Shown piece by piece: positions 1 to 9,585 of a stretch of DNA of 64,000 nt. Under the pieces are notes generated by a model. It saw only the letters and a program-made list of their open reading frames with translations. It searched no databases and had not been told where the DNA came from. Within the stretch, counting starts at the first letter, position 1. Each line of letters starts with the position of its first letter. The position numbers and the translations under genes are program-made. This DNA comes from Marinilabiliales bacterium (GTDB lineage: Bacteria; Bacteroidota; Bacteroidia; Bacteroidales; ML635J-15). The stretch is taken from contig PKTB01000006.1 in assembly GCA_002869385.1 (NCBI GenBank), forward strand, positions 62,001 to 126,000. The letters are read 5' to 3'.

Positions 1-707
1 TCCCTGTTTTCGGTTTACCATATAATCACTCATATTATCCTGATTATTTCCGAAACATGACAGCAAGAAAAATTACCTCATTTAGTTTCTTAGCAAGAAA
101 AAGTGAGTATTTCAATAAGTTAAAGAACAGAATTAAAACTGATTCAAATATTTCAATTAGGAAGCTTGACAAAAAGAAACTTGTGAGAGATTCTGAAATA
201 TACACAAAACTTAATAATGAATGCTTTCAGGAACATCCATATTGGGCAAATAGAACCAACAAAGAAGATTTAGAACTCTTCGAGCCATTTAGATTTATGC
301 TACAAAACGAAAATTTAATTTTTGCTGAATATAAAGGCAAACCTGTTGGATTCTTGTTATGGTTTCCTGACTTTTATCAATTACTAAAAAGAGATAGAGA
401 ACTAAAAGCTGCTCATCACTTGGATATTGATGTTTTAAGATTTAAATTTCTAAATAAAATAAACACATTTAGATTTACTGAAATCGCAATTCATCAGGAC
501 TTTAGAAAAAAAAGTGTAGAAATGCTTCTTATAAATCAAATGGTTGATGATGTTATCTCTGCCGGGTACAAATATGGTACAGGGGGTTTCATTTTTGATG
601 AAAATAAGGATAGCATTAACCTAGCACTTAAATATATAGAAAGAATTACAGGCGAGAAAGTATCTTCAGATAGTAAATATGCAGTATTTGAAACCAAACT
701 TCGATAA
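1..707 (+). CDS. GNAT-like N-acyltransferase, 5' end outside the window
   Basis: The frame is open from base 3 to the TAA at 705-707. The residues before the first internal ATG at 57 (a PVFGLPYN stretch followed by a tyrosine-rich run) read as coding, so the real start lies upstream of the window and the ATG at 57 is internal. The protein looks like a GNAT-fold acyltransferase: the segment around bases 330-375 (KGKPVGFLLWFPDF) resembles the central strand of the fold, and EIAIHQDFRKK near 480-520 resembles the acyl-CoA loop, followed by a helix and a C-terminal strand. It ends on the A of the next gene's ATG (TAATG), so it is translationally coupled to the radical SAM gene. Substrate unknown. 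Its place beside a polysaccharide locus suggests acylation of a sugar or amino compound, but that is inference. Confidence 0.7.
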   Translation, partial: PVFGLPYNHSYYPDYFRNMTARKITSFSFLARKSEYFNKLKNRIKTDSNISIRKLDKKKLVRDSEIYTKLNNECFQEHPYWANRTNKEDLELFEPFRFMLQNENLIFAEYKGKPVGFLLWFPDFYQLLKRDRELKAAHHLDIDVLRFKFLNKINTFRFTEIAIHQDFRKKSVEMLLINQMVDDVISAGYKYGTGGFIFDENKDSINLALKYIERITGEKVSSDSKYAVFETKLR

Positions 708-1876
708 TGGCAAAAACTAAATTCATATATGGTTTTAGAAAGAAACTCCTTGATATTGGCATATTGATTCGTTTATATAACAAGTCGTTTAGAGTTTTCG
801 GCTTCATTTCCGCTTTTAAAGAAATAAGCAAATACTATCAAGACAATAGATGTCTTTTTAATACAAACCCAAACAGATATCTAAAGAAAGCTCATGAAAT
901 AATAGCTGTACCTGATATGCCACCCGTTAATTCAAAAGAATTTATAGAATATATTATTCAGGATATTAAATGGATAAATCATGGAAATTTACCACAACCC
1001 GTATTTGCAATAGTATGTATTACCTCGAAATGTCCTTTTAAATGCAAATATTGCTATAATTCCAACTTACACACTAATGAAGAAAGGCTTAGTAAAGAGA
1101 CTATAATTGAGAACATTAGAAAACTGATAAATAATAATATTGAAAGCATCTATCTCTCAGGAGGTGAACCGATGATGAGAGAAAATGATCTTCATGAAAT
1201 TATAACAGAATTCAAAGAAACAAAAACAAGATTTTGGTTACTTTCCACCGGATATAATCTAGACATAGACAAGTTATTAAATTTAAAGAAAATTGGCCTT
1301 AAAGGCGTAATGATATCCTTGGACTCAATAGAATCTGGTCAAATTAATATTGTTAAAGGTAGTCAGAAAGCATTTGCATATGCAGAAAATGCTATAAGAG
1401 CTGCAAACAATGCCGGATTGATTGTTGCAATTGACAGTGTATTTGGTAAAAAATTACTAGAAAGAGTAAACTTCACAAATTTTATAAACTTTCTCGGCGA
1501 AAAGGGAGCACACTTTATTAATTGCTATTCTCCAAAACAAATGCATCATGTTTTAGATGGTGAATACGACAGTTTCACATTAACTGATTTTGAGAAATTA
1601 AATAAACTAATCAACAATAATCATAGATCAAAACAATTTAAAAATCTTCCAATCACCTACTCCCCGGATATATGGGAATCAAAACGAGGATGTGTAGGAG
1701 GAAAAATCTTCATTTATATAGACCCTGCAGGTGATGTAAAAAAATGTCCGTTTATTGAAAAATCTTATGGAAATCTTAGTAAAATGAGTTTAAATGAAAT
1801 TATGCTAAATTTAAGACAAGAGTCAGAAGAAAATATTTGTAATACAAATAGATTATTAAAAGATAAACAGTTTTAA
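707..1876 (+). CDS. radical SAM protein with SPASM-like C-terminal cysteines
   Basis: A 389-residue radical SAM enzyme. The 4Fe-4S/SAM motif CxxxCxxC (CPFKCKYC) uses Cys109, Cys113 and Cys116, and is followed by the GGEP motif (YLSGGEP) about 35 residues later. Near the C-terminus a Cys in KRGCVGGK and another in KKCPF, about 20 residues apart, resemble a reduced SPASM-type auxiliary cluster site. An unusual N-terminal extension of about 95 residues precedes the radical SAM core. Start ATG overlaps the stop of the GNAT gene by one base, so the two are an operon. The reaction cannot be named; such enzymes modify sugars, peptides or lipids. No precursor-peptide gene is visible next to it. The next gene is convergent and begins two bases after this stop. 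Confidence 0.85.
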   Translation: MAKTKFIYGFRKKLLDIGILIRLYNKSFRVFGFISAFKEISKYYQDNRCLFNTNPNRYLKKAHEIIAVPDMPPVNSKEFIEYIIQDIKWINHGNLPQPVFAIVCITSKCPFKCKYCYNSNLHTNEERLSKETIIENIRKLINNNIESIYLSGGEPMMRENDLHEIITEFKETKTRFWLLSTGYNLDIDKLLNLKKIGLKGVMISLDSIESGQINIVKGSQKAFAYAENAIRAANNAGLIVAIDSVFGKKLLERVNFTNFINFLGEKGAHFINCYSPKQMHHVLDGEYDSFTLTDFEKLNKLINNNHRSKQFKNLPITYSPDIWESKRGCVGGKIFIYIDPAGDVKKCPFIEKSYGNLSKMSLNEIMLNLRQESEENICNTNRLLKDKQF

Positions 1877-1877
1877 T

Positions 1878-2210
1878 CTAATCTATTAAGTTTATTTTTA
1901 GTTTTGATCCGTATTTTGCTCTAAAACCTTGTTTTAAATGAACTGATTTCCCTGCTGAAAGATGTACCTCAACACCAGGTTCAATTACAAATCTTGTTAA
2001 CTCTCCCTCGTCAACAAAGGTTTTTGGGTCTGCAAAAGGGGTTTTATCACTTTTTCTAATTTTATTATTAATTTGAGGAGCAATAACTAAATTTCTCTTA
2101 GCATTAAAATCTTGGTTATACACAAGATTACGATTATACAATGTTAAATCCGTTGAATCTTTTTCCCACTGTTGTGAAACAAGCATAGAATGACCTAAGC
2201 ATTTTTGACC
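1878..2210 (-). pseudogene. in-frame C-terminal extension of the secreted protein at 2211-3494, behind a TAA
   Basis: This stretch is open in exactly the frame of the upstream gene and follows its TAA (2211-2213) with no shift, ending at TAG 1878-1880. An ATG exists at 2184-2186, but the protein it would start has no signal peptide and eight sense codons lie between the TAA and that ATG. The last 35 residues contain VHLSAGKSVHLKQGF followed by KYGSKL. This resembles a motif I know from C-terminal parts of many secreted Bacteroidota proteins (LKPGFHA...GS type). I therefore read it as the tail of the preceding gene rather than an independent gene, although a separate small gene is not excluded. 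Confidence 0.5.
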
Positions 2211-3494
2211 TTAATAATACGCAGGTAAGCGTTTCAAATCAGTAAAGTAATTAATATAATCTTTCATAGTTAAGTCATATACATCAGGAGAATCAGCGGT
2301 TTCATCAACACCATCAAACTCAGCCCAGCAAGAATATGGCAATGAAAAATATCGGAGTATTTCCTCAATCGTAATGGAATCATAAGCTCTTTCGATATAG
2401 GTCTTTCCATTTGTACCATCTAAACCAGTATTATATTTCTTGCCATTGTATATGTTTTTAGTAAATGTATTTCTGAACCTTACCATATCCTCTTCTGTAA
2501 AGATTGTATCAGAAGCATATTTGTAATAATCCAAAGGAAAAAGTGTAACCATTGCTCCATGATTTACATCTTCAACGTAAAATGTATAATAATTATAATC
2601 AGGCATTTGATTTAACCTCATCTTACAATTACGATAATTTACCTTCCACCCCATATGGTACCACCAGTAGGAATTTTTCACAGTGTCTAACACCAATACC
2701 TGATTTGAGTACTTTCTTTTCTCACATTTATCGTTAAACTCAACTTTTGATTTATATAATTCAGCTAAACGCTTGGCTTTATTGAAATAATCATCTCTTT
2801 TATTTGCCAATCCCATAAATAGAAAAGCTCTTGCAAAACCTGCTTGCATATTTATCTCTAGAGTACTTCCGGGTTGAATCATACCAAACTCTTCACTCCA
2901 TAACTCGTTGTCTATAAAATAAGATATAGTCTCATCCACTCTTTCACTCAACCAGACAGAATAATCTCCAAATGTCTTAAAATATATCCCTGAAAAATTA
3001 CAATTACATGAATAATCAAGATAGTTATCAGGCATTATTTCAGGAAAACTGTACAGCTCTTCATCTTTTAAATCAGGGTAAAGTACATTAATACAAAAAA
3101 CAAAACGACTCAAAGCAGCTATTATATAACCATCTGCATATGTGGATGAACTTCCTTCTGTCCATTTTGGTGTAGATGCAATTGCATTACTGTTGATATC
3201 ATTTCTATTTTCAACAATACACAATGAGTTCATAATAAATTTATACAAATATGCTTTATCATTAGTAAGTTCATACATATTTAGGTATGCTTCAAGAACT
3301 TTTGACATTCCATCACCAAAAATAAAAGCATCATCATTAGGGTCAATTACGCAAACTTTATGTTTTTCAACTAAAAAATCATTGTAAGCATCAAATTCTT
3401 CCTTAATATTTAGTGTGTCATACGACTGAGAAAGCGAAACTACTGACAAAAGTAATAGGCTTATAACCAGGAATATTTTATTGTTAAATTCCAC
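2211..3494 (-). CDS. secreted protein of unknown function, probably helical-toroid fold, ends at an in-frame TAA
   Basis: A 427-residue protein starting at GTG (3492-3494), which overlaps the TAG of the upstream gene by one base, so the pair is translationally coupled. The N-terminus is a hydrophobic signal peptide ending in SLSQ. The body is rich in aromatic residues and helices and contains repeated patterns of the kind seen in alpha/alpha-toroid enzymes acting on glycans, for example DGMSKVLEAYL, YADGYIIAALSR, GFARAFLFMGLANK and NHGAMV. I do not recognise a catalytic motif well enough to name a family. The frame continues open beyond the TAA at 2211-2213 for another 110 codons (separate entry), suggesting that the complete product was about 538 residues. 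Confidence 0.7.
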   Translation of the reverse strand: MEFNNKIFLVISLLLLSVVSLSQSYDTLNIKEEFDAYNDFLVEKHKVCVIDPNDDAFIFGDGMSKVLEAYLNMYELTNDKAYLYKFIMNSLCIVENRNDINSNAIASTPKWTEGSSSTYADGYIIAALSRFVFCINVLYPDLKDEELYSFPEIMPDNYLDYSCNCNFSGIYFKTFGDYSVWLSERVDETISYFIDNELWSEEFGMIQPGSTLEINMQAGFARAFLFMGLANKRDDYFNKAKRLAELYKSKVEFNDKCEKRKYSNQVLVLDTVKNSYWWYHMGWKVNYRNCKMRLNQMPDYNYYTFYVEDVNHGAMVTLFPLDYYKYASDTIFTEEDMVRFRNTFTKNIYNGKKYNTGLDGTNGKTYIERAYDSITIEEILRYFSLPYSCWAEFDGVDETADSPDVYDLTMKDYINYFTDLKRLPAYY

Positions 3495-4048
3495 TATTGA
3501 ACTTTTGCTTTTAGTTGCTGATTTTCTTCTTCAAGAATATCTATCCGTTTTTCCAAATCCTGAATATACAAATACATTTCTTCGACATTTCTTAAAAGCC
3601 CAGTAATAGTTTCATTTATTGGAATTCCATTTTGATATATTTCATTCTCTGATGGCAAATAAGGCAAATGCTTCTGGTTTAATATTTTAGTAATTCTTTG
3701 GTCAAAACTCTCCAATTCATATGTCTCTTCAAAAACATAATCACACCATTCATTTGCTTCGACAATAATCTCTTCACTTGCTCTGATACTACCACAGACA
3801 TCTAGCTCATACTCAGGATTGTCAGTACCAACGCCGGTATTACCATTACCAAGAATGGTTAAAGCTTTTTTGCTCTTTATTATTACCGAGAAATCTGAAT
3901 CTGAATTGACTGTAAGATAAATATCAGTATCAATATCATCTCCATAAAATATGGTATCAGTTTGGGAAATTAATGAGTTTTGTGCACTTAGAACACTAAA
4001 TACTAGTAACAAGAAACTCATACTAGAAAGAAAAACTACTTTTTTCAT
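3494..4048 (-). CDS. secreted protein with tail-fiber-type head and C-terminal coiled coil
   Basis: About 184 residues. I chose the ATG at 4046-4048 because it begins MKKVVFLSS and a signal peptide ending in SAQ; the upstream in-frame residues look non-coding. The middle contains GNGNTGVGTDNPEYELDVCGSI followed by the NEWCDYVFE segment and NQKHLPYLPSENEI. This is the pattern found in many Bacteroidota exported proteins related to phage tail-fiber head/intramolecular chaperone regions. The last 45 residues (ITGLLRNVEEMYLYIQDLEKR onward) are a predicted coiled coil. Its stop overlaps the GTG of the downstream secreted protein, so the two are probably produced together, perhaps as a surface assembly. 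Function otherwise unknown. Confidence 0.75.
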   Translation of the reverse strand: MKKVVFLSSMSFLLLVFSVLSAQNSLISQTDTIFYGDDIDTDIYLTVNSDSDFSVIIKSKKALTILGNGNTGVGTDNPEYELDVCGSIRASEEIIVEANEWCDYVFEETYELESFDQRITKILNQKHLPYLPSENEIYQNGIPINETITGLLRNVEEMYLYIQDLEKRIDILEEENQQLKAKVQ

Positions 4049-4217
4049 AAACATTAATTTATCTGAGTACCAAAATAACGAAAAACGAGCCAAAATAGGT
4101 ATAAAAACTAAAGAATATTTAATTTTGGTAAAGTTTGACCATTATAAATTGAAAGAACAAATGATTTTTAATATTTTTACAAGATATTTATCTAAAATTC
4201 TAAAAAAACATATAAAA

Positions 4218-5618
4218 ATGAAAAAAACTCTATCAATTTTAATTCTATCTTTTCTAATAATCAGTAATTTTTCTTTTGCGCAAAATGGGAACATTTATGA
4301 TGAAATGTTGCAAAGAATCAGATCTGATTATTCTGAAAAAGCTGATCAAGATAAAGGAATCAGAAATGCAGTTAGCAATAATGATATAAAAGATTTGGCT
4401 TTAAATCGTGATTTAGCAGGAAAGTCTGAGCATAACTTTAAATATAAAGTAGATGTAAAAGGCATTACAGATCAGGAATAAAGTGGAAGATGCTGGATGT
4501 TTACCGGCTTGAATTCATTACGTCCTGAAATTATTAATTCGCAAGATCTCTCTTCTTTTGAATTCTCAACTAATTACCTGTATTTCTGGGATCTTTTCGA
4601 AAAATCAAACCTTTTCCTTGAGGCTGTAATGGATAACTATAAAAAAGATTTTGATGATAAAACGATTGAATGGTTATTCAAAAATCCTGTTGGAGATGGT
4701 GGAGTTTGGAATTCATTTGCAAATATAGTTACAAAATACGGCGTAGTACCAAAATCAGTTATGCCGGAAACACATCATAGCGAAAACACCGCCTGGTTAA
4801 ACAGATTACTTAAACGTAAATTACGCGATGATGGTTTAAAACTTTATAATCTAAAAAAGATGAAAGCACCGACTCAACAGATAGAGACGGAAAAGTACAA
4901 TATGATGCTAGACATTTATCGTATGTTGGTTTTATTCCTTGGTGAACCTCCTGTTAATTTTGATTACAGATTTGTAAATAGCTCAGGGGAAATTGGAGAA
5001 TATAAGGAGTACACTCCTCAAAGTTTCTTCAAAGAGTTCTATCCTGATTTTTCAATCGACAATTATGTAATGTTAATGAACGACCCAACTAGAGAATACT
5101 ATAAAGTATATGAAATCCAATATGATAGAAATGTACTAGAAGGGAAAAACTGGGTATATCTTAATTTACCTTCTGATGAAATAAAAGTGTTTGCACTAGA
5201 AAGCATAAAAAATAACGAAGCTATGTATGCAAGTTGTGATGTTGGAAAACAATTAAGTAAAGATGATGGGACTCTGGATGTAGACAACTATGATTTTGAA
5301 GCATTACTTGGAACTGATTTTGGAATGACAAAAGCAGATAGGATTAAAACATATGACAGTGGCTCTTCTCACGCAATGTTATTAATGGCTGTTGACACTG
5401 ATAAAGAAGATAAACCATATAAATGGCAATTTGAAAATTCATGGGGATCATCATACGGACACAATGGCTATCTTACTTTTACAGACGAATGGTTTGATGA
5501 GTACATGTTTAGAGTGGTAATAAACAAAAAATATATCAATAAGGAAACTTTAGACCTATTAGGTAAAAAAACAATCATCTTACCACCTTGGGATCCAATG
5601 TTTAGACAAGATTTTTAG
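4218..5618 (+). pseudogene. secreted C1 (bleomycin hydrolase/aminopeptidase C-like) cysteine peptidase, interrupted by in-frame TAA
   Basis: Start ATG at 4218 gives a signal peptide (MKKTLSILILSFL... ending FAQ). The frame is stopped by TAA at 4479-4481 and continues in the same frame to TAG 5616-5618, 467 codons in all. The stop lies in the active-site segment: DQ, E, stop, SGRCW, where papain-like C1B peptidases have the oxyanion Gln and nucleophile Cys in DQ-x-x-SGRCW. After the stop the catalytic His (SSHAMLL) and Asn (FENSWGSSYG) are present, together with aminopeptidase C features such as GDGGVWNSF and GVVPKSVMPET. Terminating at the TAA leaves no catalytic residues. A start at the ATG of 4497 would lose the Cys and the signal peptide. 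It precedes the asparagine synthase-like gene by 9 bases. Confidence 0.8.
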
Positions 5619-5627
5619 ACTGAATTT

Positions 5628-7517
5628 ATGTGTGGGATTAGCGGGATATATTGCTTTAAAGACGAAGCAAAAAAATATAAAACGAATATTGAAAATTCTA
5701 ATTTGGCTTTAAAGTCCAGAGGACCTGATGCAAATGGGATTTTCATAGATAAGAACATTGGTTTGGGCCATACTCGTTTATCTATTATTGATACTAGTGC
5801 TGCAGGCTCTCAACCCTTTCATGATTCAACAGGAAGATATACACTGGTTTTCAATGGAGAGTTTTATAATTACCGTAATTATATTGATGAACTCCTTAAT
5901 GAGGGAGTTAAATTAATATCAAGCTCCGATACTGAGGTTCTCCTCTATTTGCTTATAAAATACGGACCCAAAGCTATTGATAAAATAAATGGTTGCTTTT
6001 CCTTTGCATTTTATGACTCTCATAAAAATAATTGTATCATTGCCCGTGACAGAATGGGAATAAACCCTTTACATTACTACAAAGATGAAGATAAGATAGT
6101 CTTTTCATCAGAAGTAAAAGGCATTTTACCTTATAATGTTCCAAAAAAGATAAATTATGTAAGTTTAAAAACATATTTGCAACTGAATTACCTCCCAACA
6201 AATCAAAGTATGCTTGAGAATTTTCACAAGCTTACACCAGGCACATTCTTGGTTATTAATCAGGATGGGGTTCAGCAAAAAAAGTATTATAGCATCCCAA
6301 CACCTGATTTTGTTGATAATCAGATTGAATATAAATCTGCAAAGAACAAATTATATGAGCTCTTGGATCAAGCTGTTGAAAGACGTATGATTGCCGATGT
6401 GCCTTTAGGTAGTTTTCTAAGTGGTGGGATTGATTCATCTGTTATAACAGCTCTTGCATCAAATCACACAAAAAACTTAAATACATTTTCAATAGGTTTT
6501 ACTGATAATGTCTATTTTGATGAAACAGAATATGCTGAAATAGTTGCAAAAAAGTACAATACAAACCATACTGTTTTTAAAGTCAGCAATGATGATTTAT
6601 TAAGTGAATTAGACAATGTTCTAAATTATCTGGATGAACCTTTTGCAGACTCTTCGGCATTAGCTGTAAATATATTAAGCAAAATGACACGTAAAAAGGC
6701 TACTGTAGCTTTAAGCGGTGATGGTGCTGACGAGCTATTTTCAGGCTATAACAAACATTCTGCGCATCTTAAAGCAAGTTATGCAGGTGCCAAAGAAAAG
6801 CTAGTTTCAGCATTAAATCCTATGTGGAAAATTGCTCCAAAATCCCGCAACTCAAAACAAGCAAATTTAGCTAGACAATTAAACAGATTTGCTACCGGAT
6901 TTAATCTTAGTCCCTCTGAAAGATACTGGTTCTGTGCAAGTATCGGAACAGAGCAATATGCAGATAGACTTTTAAACCGGGATTACAATAAGGAAAACTA
7001 CAAAAACAAAAAACATCTTTATATAAACAATAATATCGACTTCAAAGACCTTAATTCGGTACTATATACAGACCTCCACCTTGTTTTGCAAGGTGATATG
7101 CTAACAAAAGTTGATTTAATGTCGATGGCAAATAGCCTTGAGGTAAGAACTCCGTTTCTTGATCATACAGTTGTTGATTTTATTGCAAAGCTACCTGCAA
7201 CATATAAAATTGATAAAACAAGTAAGAAGAAAATTTTAAAAGAAACTTTCGTGGATCTTTTGCCCCCGGAACTCTTGAACAGACCTAAACACGGCTTTGA
7301 AGTTCCATTATTAGATTGGTTTAAAAATGAATTATGGTTAAAAATTGACAACGATTTATTAAAAGATTCGTTTATAGAAGAACAGGGGATTTTTAATATT
7401 AATGTAATTAAAAGTCTGAAAAAACAGTTGCATAGTAAAAACCCTGAAGACTCTGCAGCTAAAATATGGGCATTGCTTGTATTTCAGACATGGTGGAGAA
7501 AGTTTTATACAGAATAG
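5628..7517 (+). CDS. asnB: asparagine synthase (glutamine-hydrolysing)-like, in a polysaccharide locus
   Basis: A 629-residue class II glutamine amidotransferase/asparagine synthetase. The start is fixed by MCGISGIY, where Cys2 becomes the N-terminal nucleophile after Met removal. The glutaminase domain (about 1-200) carries RGPDANG, GHTRLSIID and NGEFYNYR. The synthetase domain carries the ATP-pyrophosphatase loop SGGIDSS (near residue 266) and LSGDGADELFSGY, followed by VDLMSMANSLEVRTPFLD. It lies 4 bases upstream of a GT4 glycosyltransferase. Paralogues with this architecture are common in capsule and exopolysaccharide loci (WbpS/AsnB type), where they may amidate sugar acids instead of aspartate. 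Which role applies here cannot be decided from the sequence. Confidence 0.9.
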   Translation: MCGISGIYCFKDEAKKYKTNIENSNLALKSRGPDANGIFIDKNIGLGHTRLSIIDTSAAGSQPFHDSTGRYTLVFNGEFYNYRNYIDELLNEGVKLISSSDTEVLLYLLIKYGPKAIDKINGCFSFAFYDSHKNNCIIARDRMGINPLHYYKDEDKIVFSSEVKGILPYNVPKKINYVSLKTYLQLNYLPTNQSMLENFHKLTPGTFLVINQDGVQQKKYYSIPTPDFVDNQIEYKSAKNKLYELLDQAVERRMIADVPLGSFLSGGIDSSVITALASNHTKNLNTFSIGFTDNVYFDETEYAEIVAKKYNTNHTVFKVSNDDLLSELDNVLNYLDEPFADSSALAVNILSKMTRKKATVALSGDGADELFSGYNKHSAHLKASYAGAKEKLVSALNPMWKIAPKSRNSKQANLARQLNRFATGFNLSPSERYWFCASIGTEQYADRLLNRDYNKENYKNKKHLYINNNIDFKDLNSVLYTDLHLVLQGDMLTKVDLMSMANSLEVRTPFLDHTVVDFIAKLPATYKIDKTSKKKILKETFVDLLPPELLNRPKHGFEVPLLDWFKNELWLKIDNDLLKDSFIEEQGIFNINVIKSLKKQLHSKNPEDSAAKIWALLVFQTWWRKFYTE

Positions 7518-7520
7518 TAT

Positions 7521-8714
7521 ATGCCGAAAGTATTAAGAATAATCAATCGTTTTAATCTGGGAGGGCCAACATATAATGTTGCTTATCTAACTAAATATAT
7601 GGCTCCAGAATACGAAACACTATTAGTTGGTGGAATGAATGACCAGCATGAAGCTTGTTCAGATTACATTGTAAAAAAACTAGGCTTACATACCATTAAA
7701 ATTCCTGAAATGATGCGGGAAATTAATGGATACAATGACGTAGTTGCATATCAAAAAATTAAAGAAATAATTAAGCGTTATAAACCAGACATTGTCCATA
7801 CTCATGCATCAAAAGCAGGTTTTATCGGAAGAAGAGCTGCTGCAAAAAGTAATGTGCCGATTGTAGTGCATACATTTCATGGACATATCTTTCATTCATA
7901 TTTCAATAAACAAAAAACTGCTTTATTTAAAAGATTAGAACAAAACATGGCATCTAAAAGTACAGCAATTGTTGCCATAAGTGAAATACAAAAACATGAA
8001 CTGTGCGATATTCACAAAATAGCTCCGGCAGATAAATTTCGTGTAATACCTCTTGGTTTTGATTTAGATAGATTTCAAGAAAACTATAATAATAAAAGAA
8101 TAAAATTTAGAAATGACTATGCAATTCAAGATGATGAAATAGCAATATCTATTGTTGGAAGACTGGTAGCGGTAAAAAATCATCCACTTTTTATTAAAGC
8201 AATTGCGAAAATCAAATCTCAAACCAATAAAAAAATCAAAGGTTTAATTGTTGGTGACGGAGAATTAAAGAACGGACTAATTGAACTTGCATATTCTCTT
8301 GGTCTAAAGTGTTCAACACCTGAAAACCAGGAAGATCATGCAGATATAATATTCACTTCCTGGATACAGGATGCTGACACTGTATTTGCCGGATCAGATA
8401 TCACCGCATTAACATCTTTCAATGAAGGAACTCCTGTTTCTCTAATTGAAGCGCAGGCTGCAAACACACCAATTGTAACAACAAATGTTGGTGGAATTGA
8501 AGATGTTGTACTCAGAGATCAAACAGCTCTATTATCTAAAAATGATAATCTGGAAGACTTCACAACTAATTTATTAAAGCTGATAAATGATGATGTTTTA
8601 CGTCAAGATATGTCAAATCATGGCTGGTACTTTGTACGGGAAAAGTTCCATTATAGCAGACTGGTAAATGATATGAAAAGTCTTTATGAAGAGCTTTTAG
8701 CCAATGCTAAATAA
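7521..8714 (+). CDS. GT4-family glycosyltransferase
   Basis: A 397-residue GT-B fold glycosyltransferase. The N-terminal domain has the acceptor-side glycine-rich start FNLGGPTYNVAYLTKYM, and VHTHASKAGFIGRRAA near residue 95. The C-terminal domain has SIVGRLVAVKNHPLFIKAI, GLIVGDGELKNGL and the E-x7-E-type nucleotide-sugar site NEGTPVSLIEAQAANTPIV. Start is 3 bases after the asparagine synthase-like stop, so the two are co-transcribed. A predicted role is addition of a sugar from a nucleotide-sugar donor to the lipid-linked repeat unit in the cytoplasm. Donor and acceptor are unknown. Confidence 0.9.
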   Translation: MPKVLRIINRFNLGGPTYNVAYLTKYMAPEYETLLVGGMNDQHEACSDYIVKKLGLHTIKIPEMMREINGYNDVVAYQKIKEIIKRYKPDIVHTHASKAGFIGRRAAAKSNVPIVVHTFHGHIFHSYFNKQKTALFKRLEQNMASKSTAIVAISEIQKHELCDIHKIAPADKFRVIPLGFDLDRFQENYNNKRIKFRNDYAIQDDEIAISIVGRLVAVKNHPLFIKAIAKIKSQTNKKIKGLIVGDGELKNGLIELAYSLGLKCSTPENQEDHADIIFTSWIQDADTVFAGSDITALTSFNEGTPVSLIEAQAANTPIVTTNVGGIEDVVLRDQTALLSKNDNLEDFTTNLLKLINDDVLRQDMSNHGWYFVREKFHYSRLVNDMKSLYEELLANAK

Positions 8715-8794
8715 TCAAAATTTCAAATAATCCCTTTATATATATAGTGTCAAAGAATAATTTTTTATTTTTGTAGTTAAATATAGACTCAAAC

Positions 8795-9577
8795 ATGAAA
8801 AATAAATATATAGTTATAATAATTATTCTTTTGGTAACTGTTACATTCAATTCTTGCAAGACCTTGAGTCCATCAGAAATGTTTGAGGTTGATGATGCTT
8901 ATCCTGTCTCAAGTTTTGAAGCGTCAAAAAAAGAATATGTAATTAAACCATACGATAAAATTTCCTTTAGAGTTGTTAGTAATATCGGTGAATCCCTATT
9001 TGGAACAGGAAACAATCAAAATGGTGGAAACAGTATGAATAACAACCGCAACCAACAAGGTATGGAATTCGCAGTTGAATTTGACGGACTTATAAAGCTT
9101 CCAATATTAGGAAGAGTTCCTATAAGTGGTAAGACAGTTAGAGAAGCAGAAGAGTATCTAGAAGATCTTTATGCTGACTACTATGTTGATCCTTTTGTTC
9201 TAATGGAGGTTACGAACCGAAAAGTAATGGTTTTCATGAATAGTGGAACCAACGCATCAATTATTGAAATGCCAACAGAAAACCTTACTTTAATTGAAGC
9301 GATTGCACAAACAGGGGGATTAACTGATATAAGTAAATCATATCGAATTAAATTAATCAGAGGGGATTTAACCGAAAATCCTTAAATTTATTACTGGAAT
9401 ATATCAAACCTGAGCGAATTAAAAGATTCTAATATTTTCCTGGAAGCGAACGATATCATTTATGTTGATAGTAAACCACAATATGTAACCAGGGTACTTC
9501 GAGAAATTTCACCTTATTTGACACTCACAACTACACTGGTATCAATTTACGGAATATTTTTCGCATTTAACAAATAA
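8795..9577 (+). pseudogene. Wza-like polysaccharide export lipoprotein, interrupted by in-frame TAA
   Basis: Starts MKNKYIVIIIILLVTV and has a lipobox ending FNSC, so it is an exported lipoprotein. The polysaccharide export domain includes EYVIKPYDKISFRV and FDGLIKLPILGRVPISGKTV. It then enters a SLBB-like region (ENLTLIEAIAQTGGLTDI). TAA at 9383-9385 interrupts it just after RGDLTENP. The same frame continues with IYYWNISNLS and then ANDIIYVDSK, exactly the sequence expected next in this family, and ends with a hydrophobic C-terminus at TAA 9575-9577, eight bases before the kinase start. The missing residue could be Lys, Glu, Gln or Ser by a single base change. A TATTTTTG box at 8766-8773 may be a promoter element. 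Confidence 0.85.
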
Positions 9578-9585
9578 GAGCGCAA

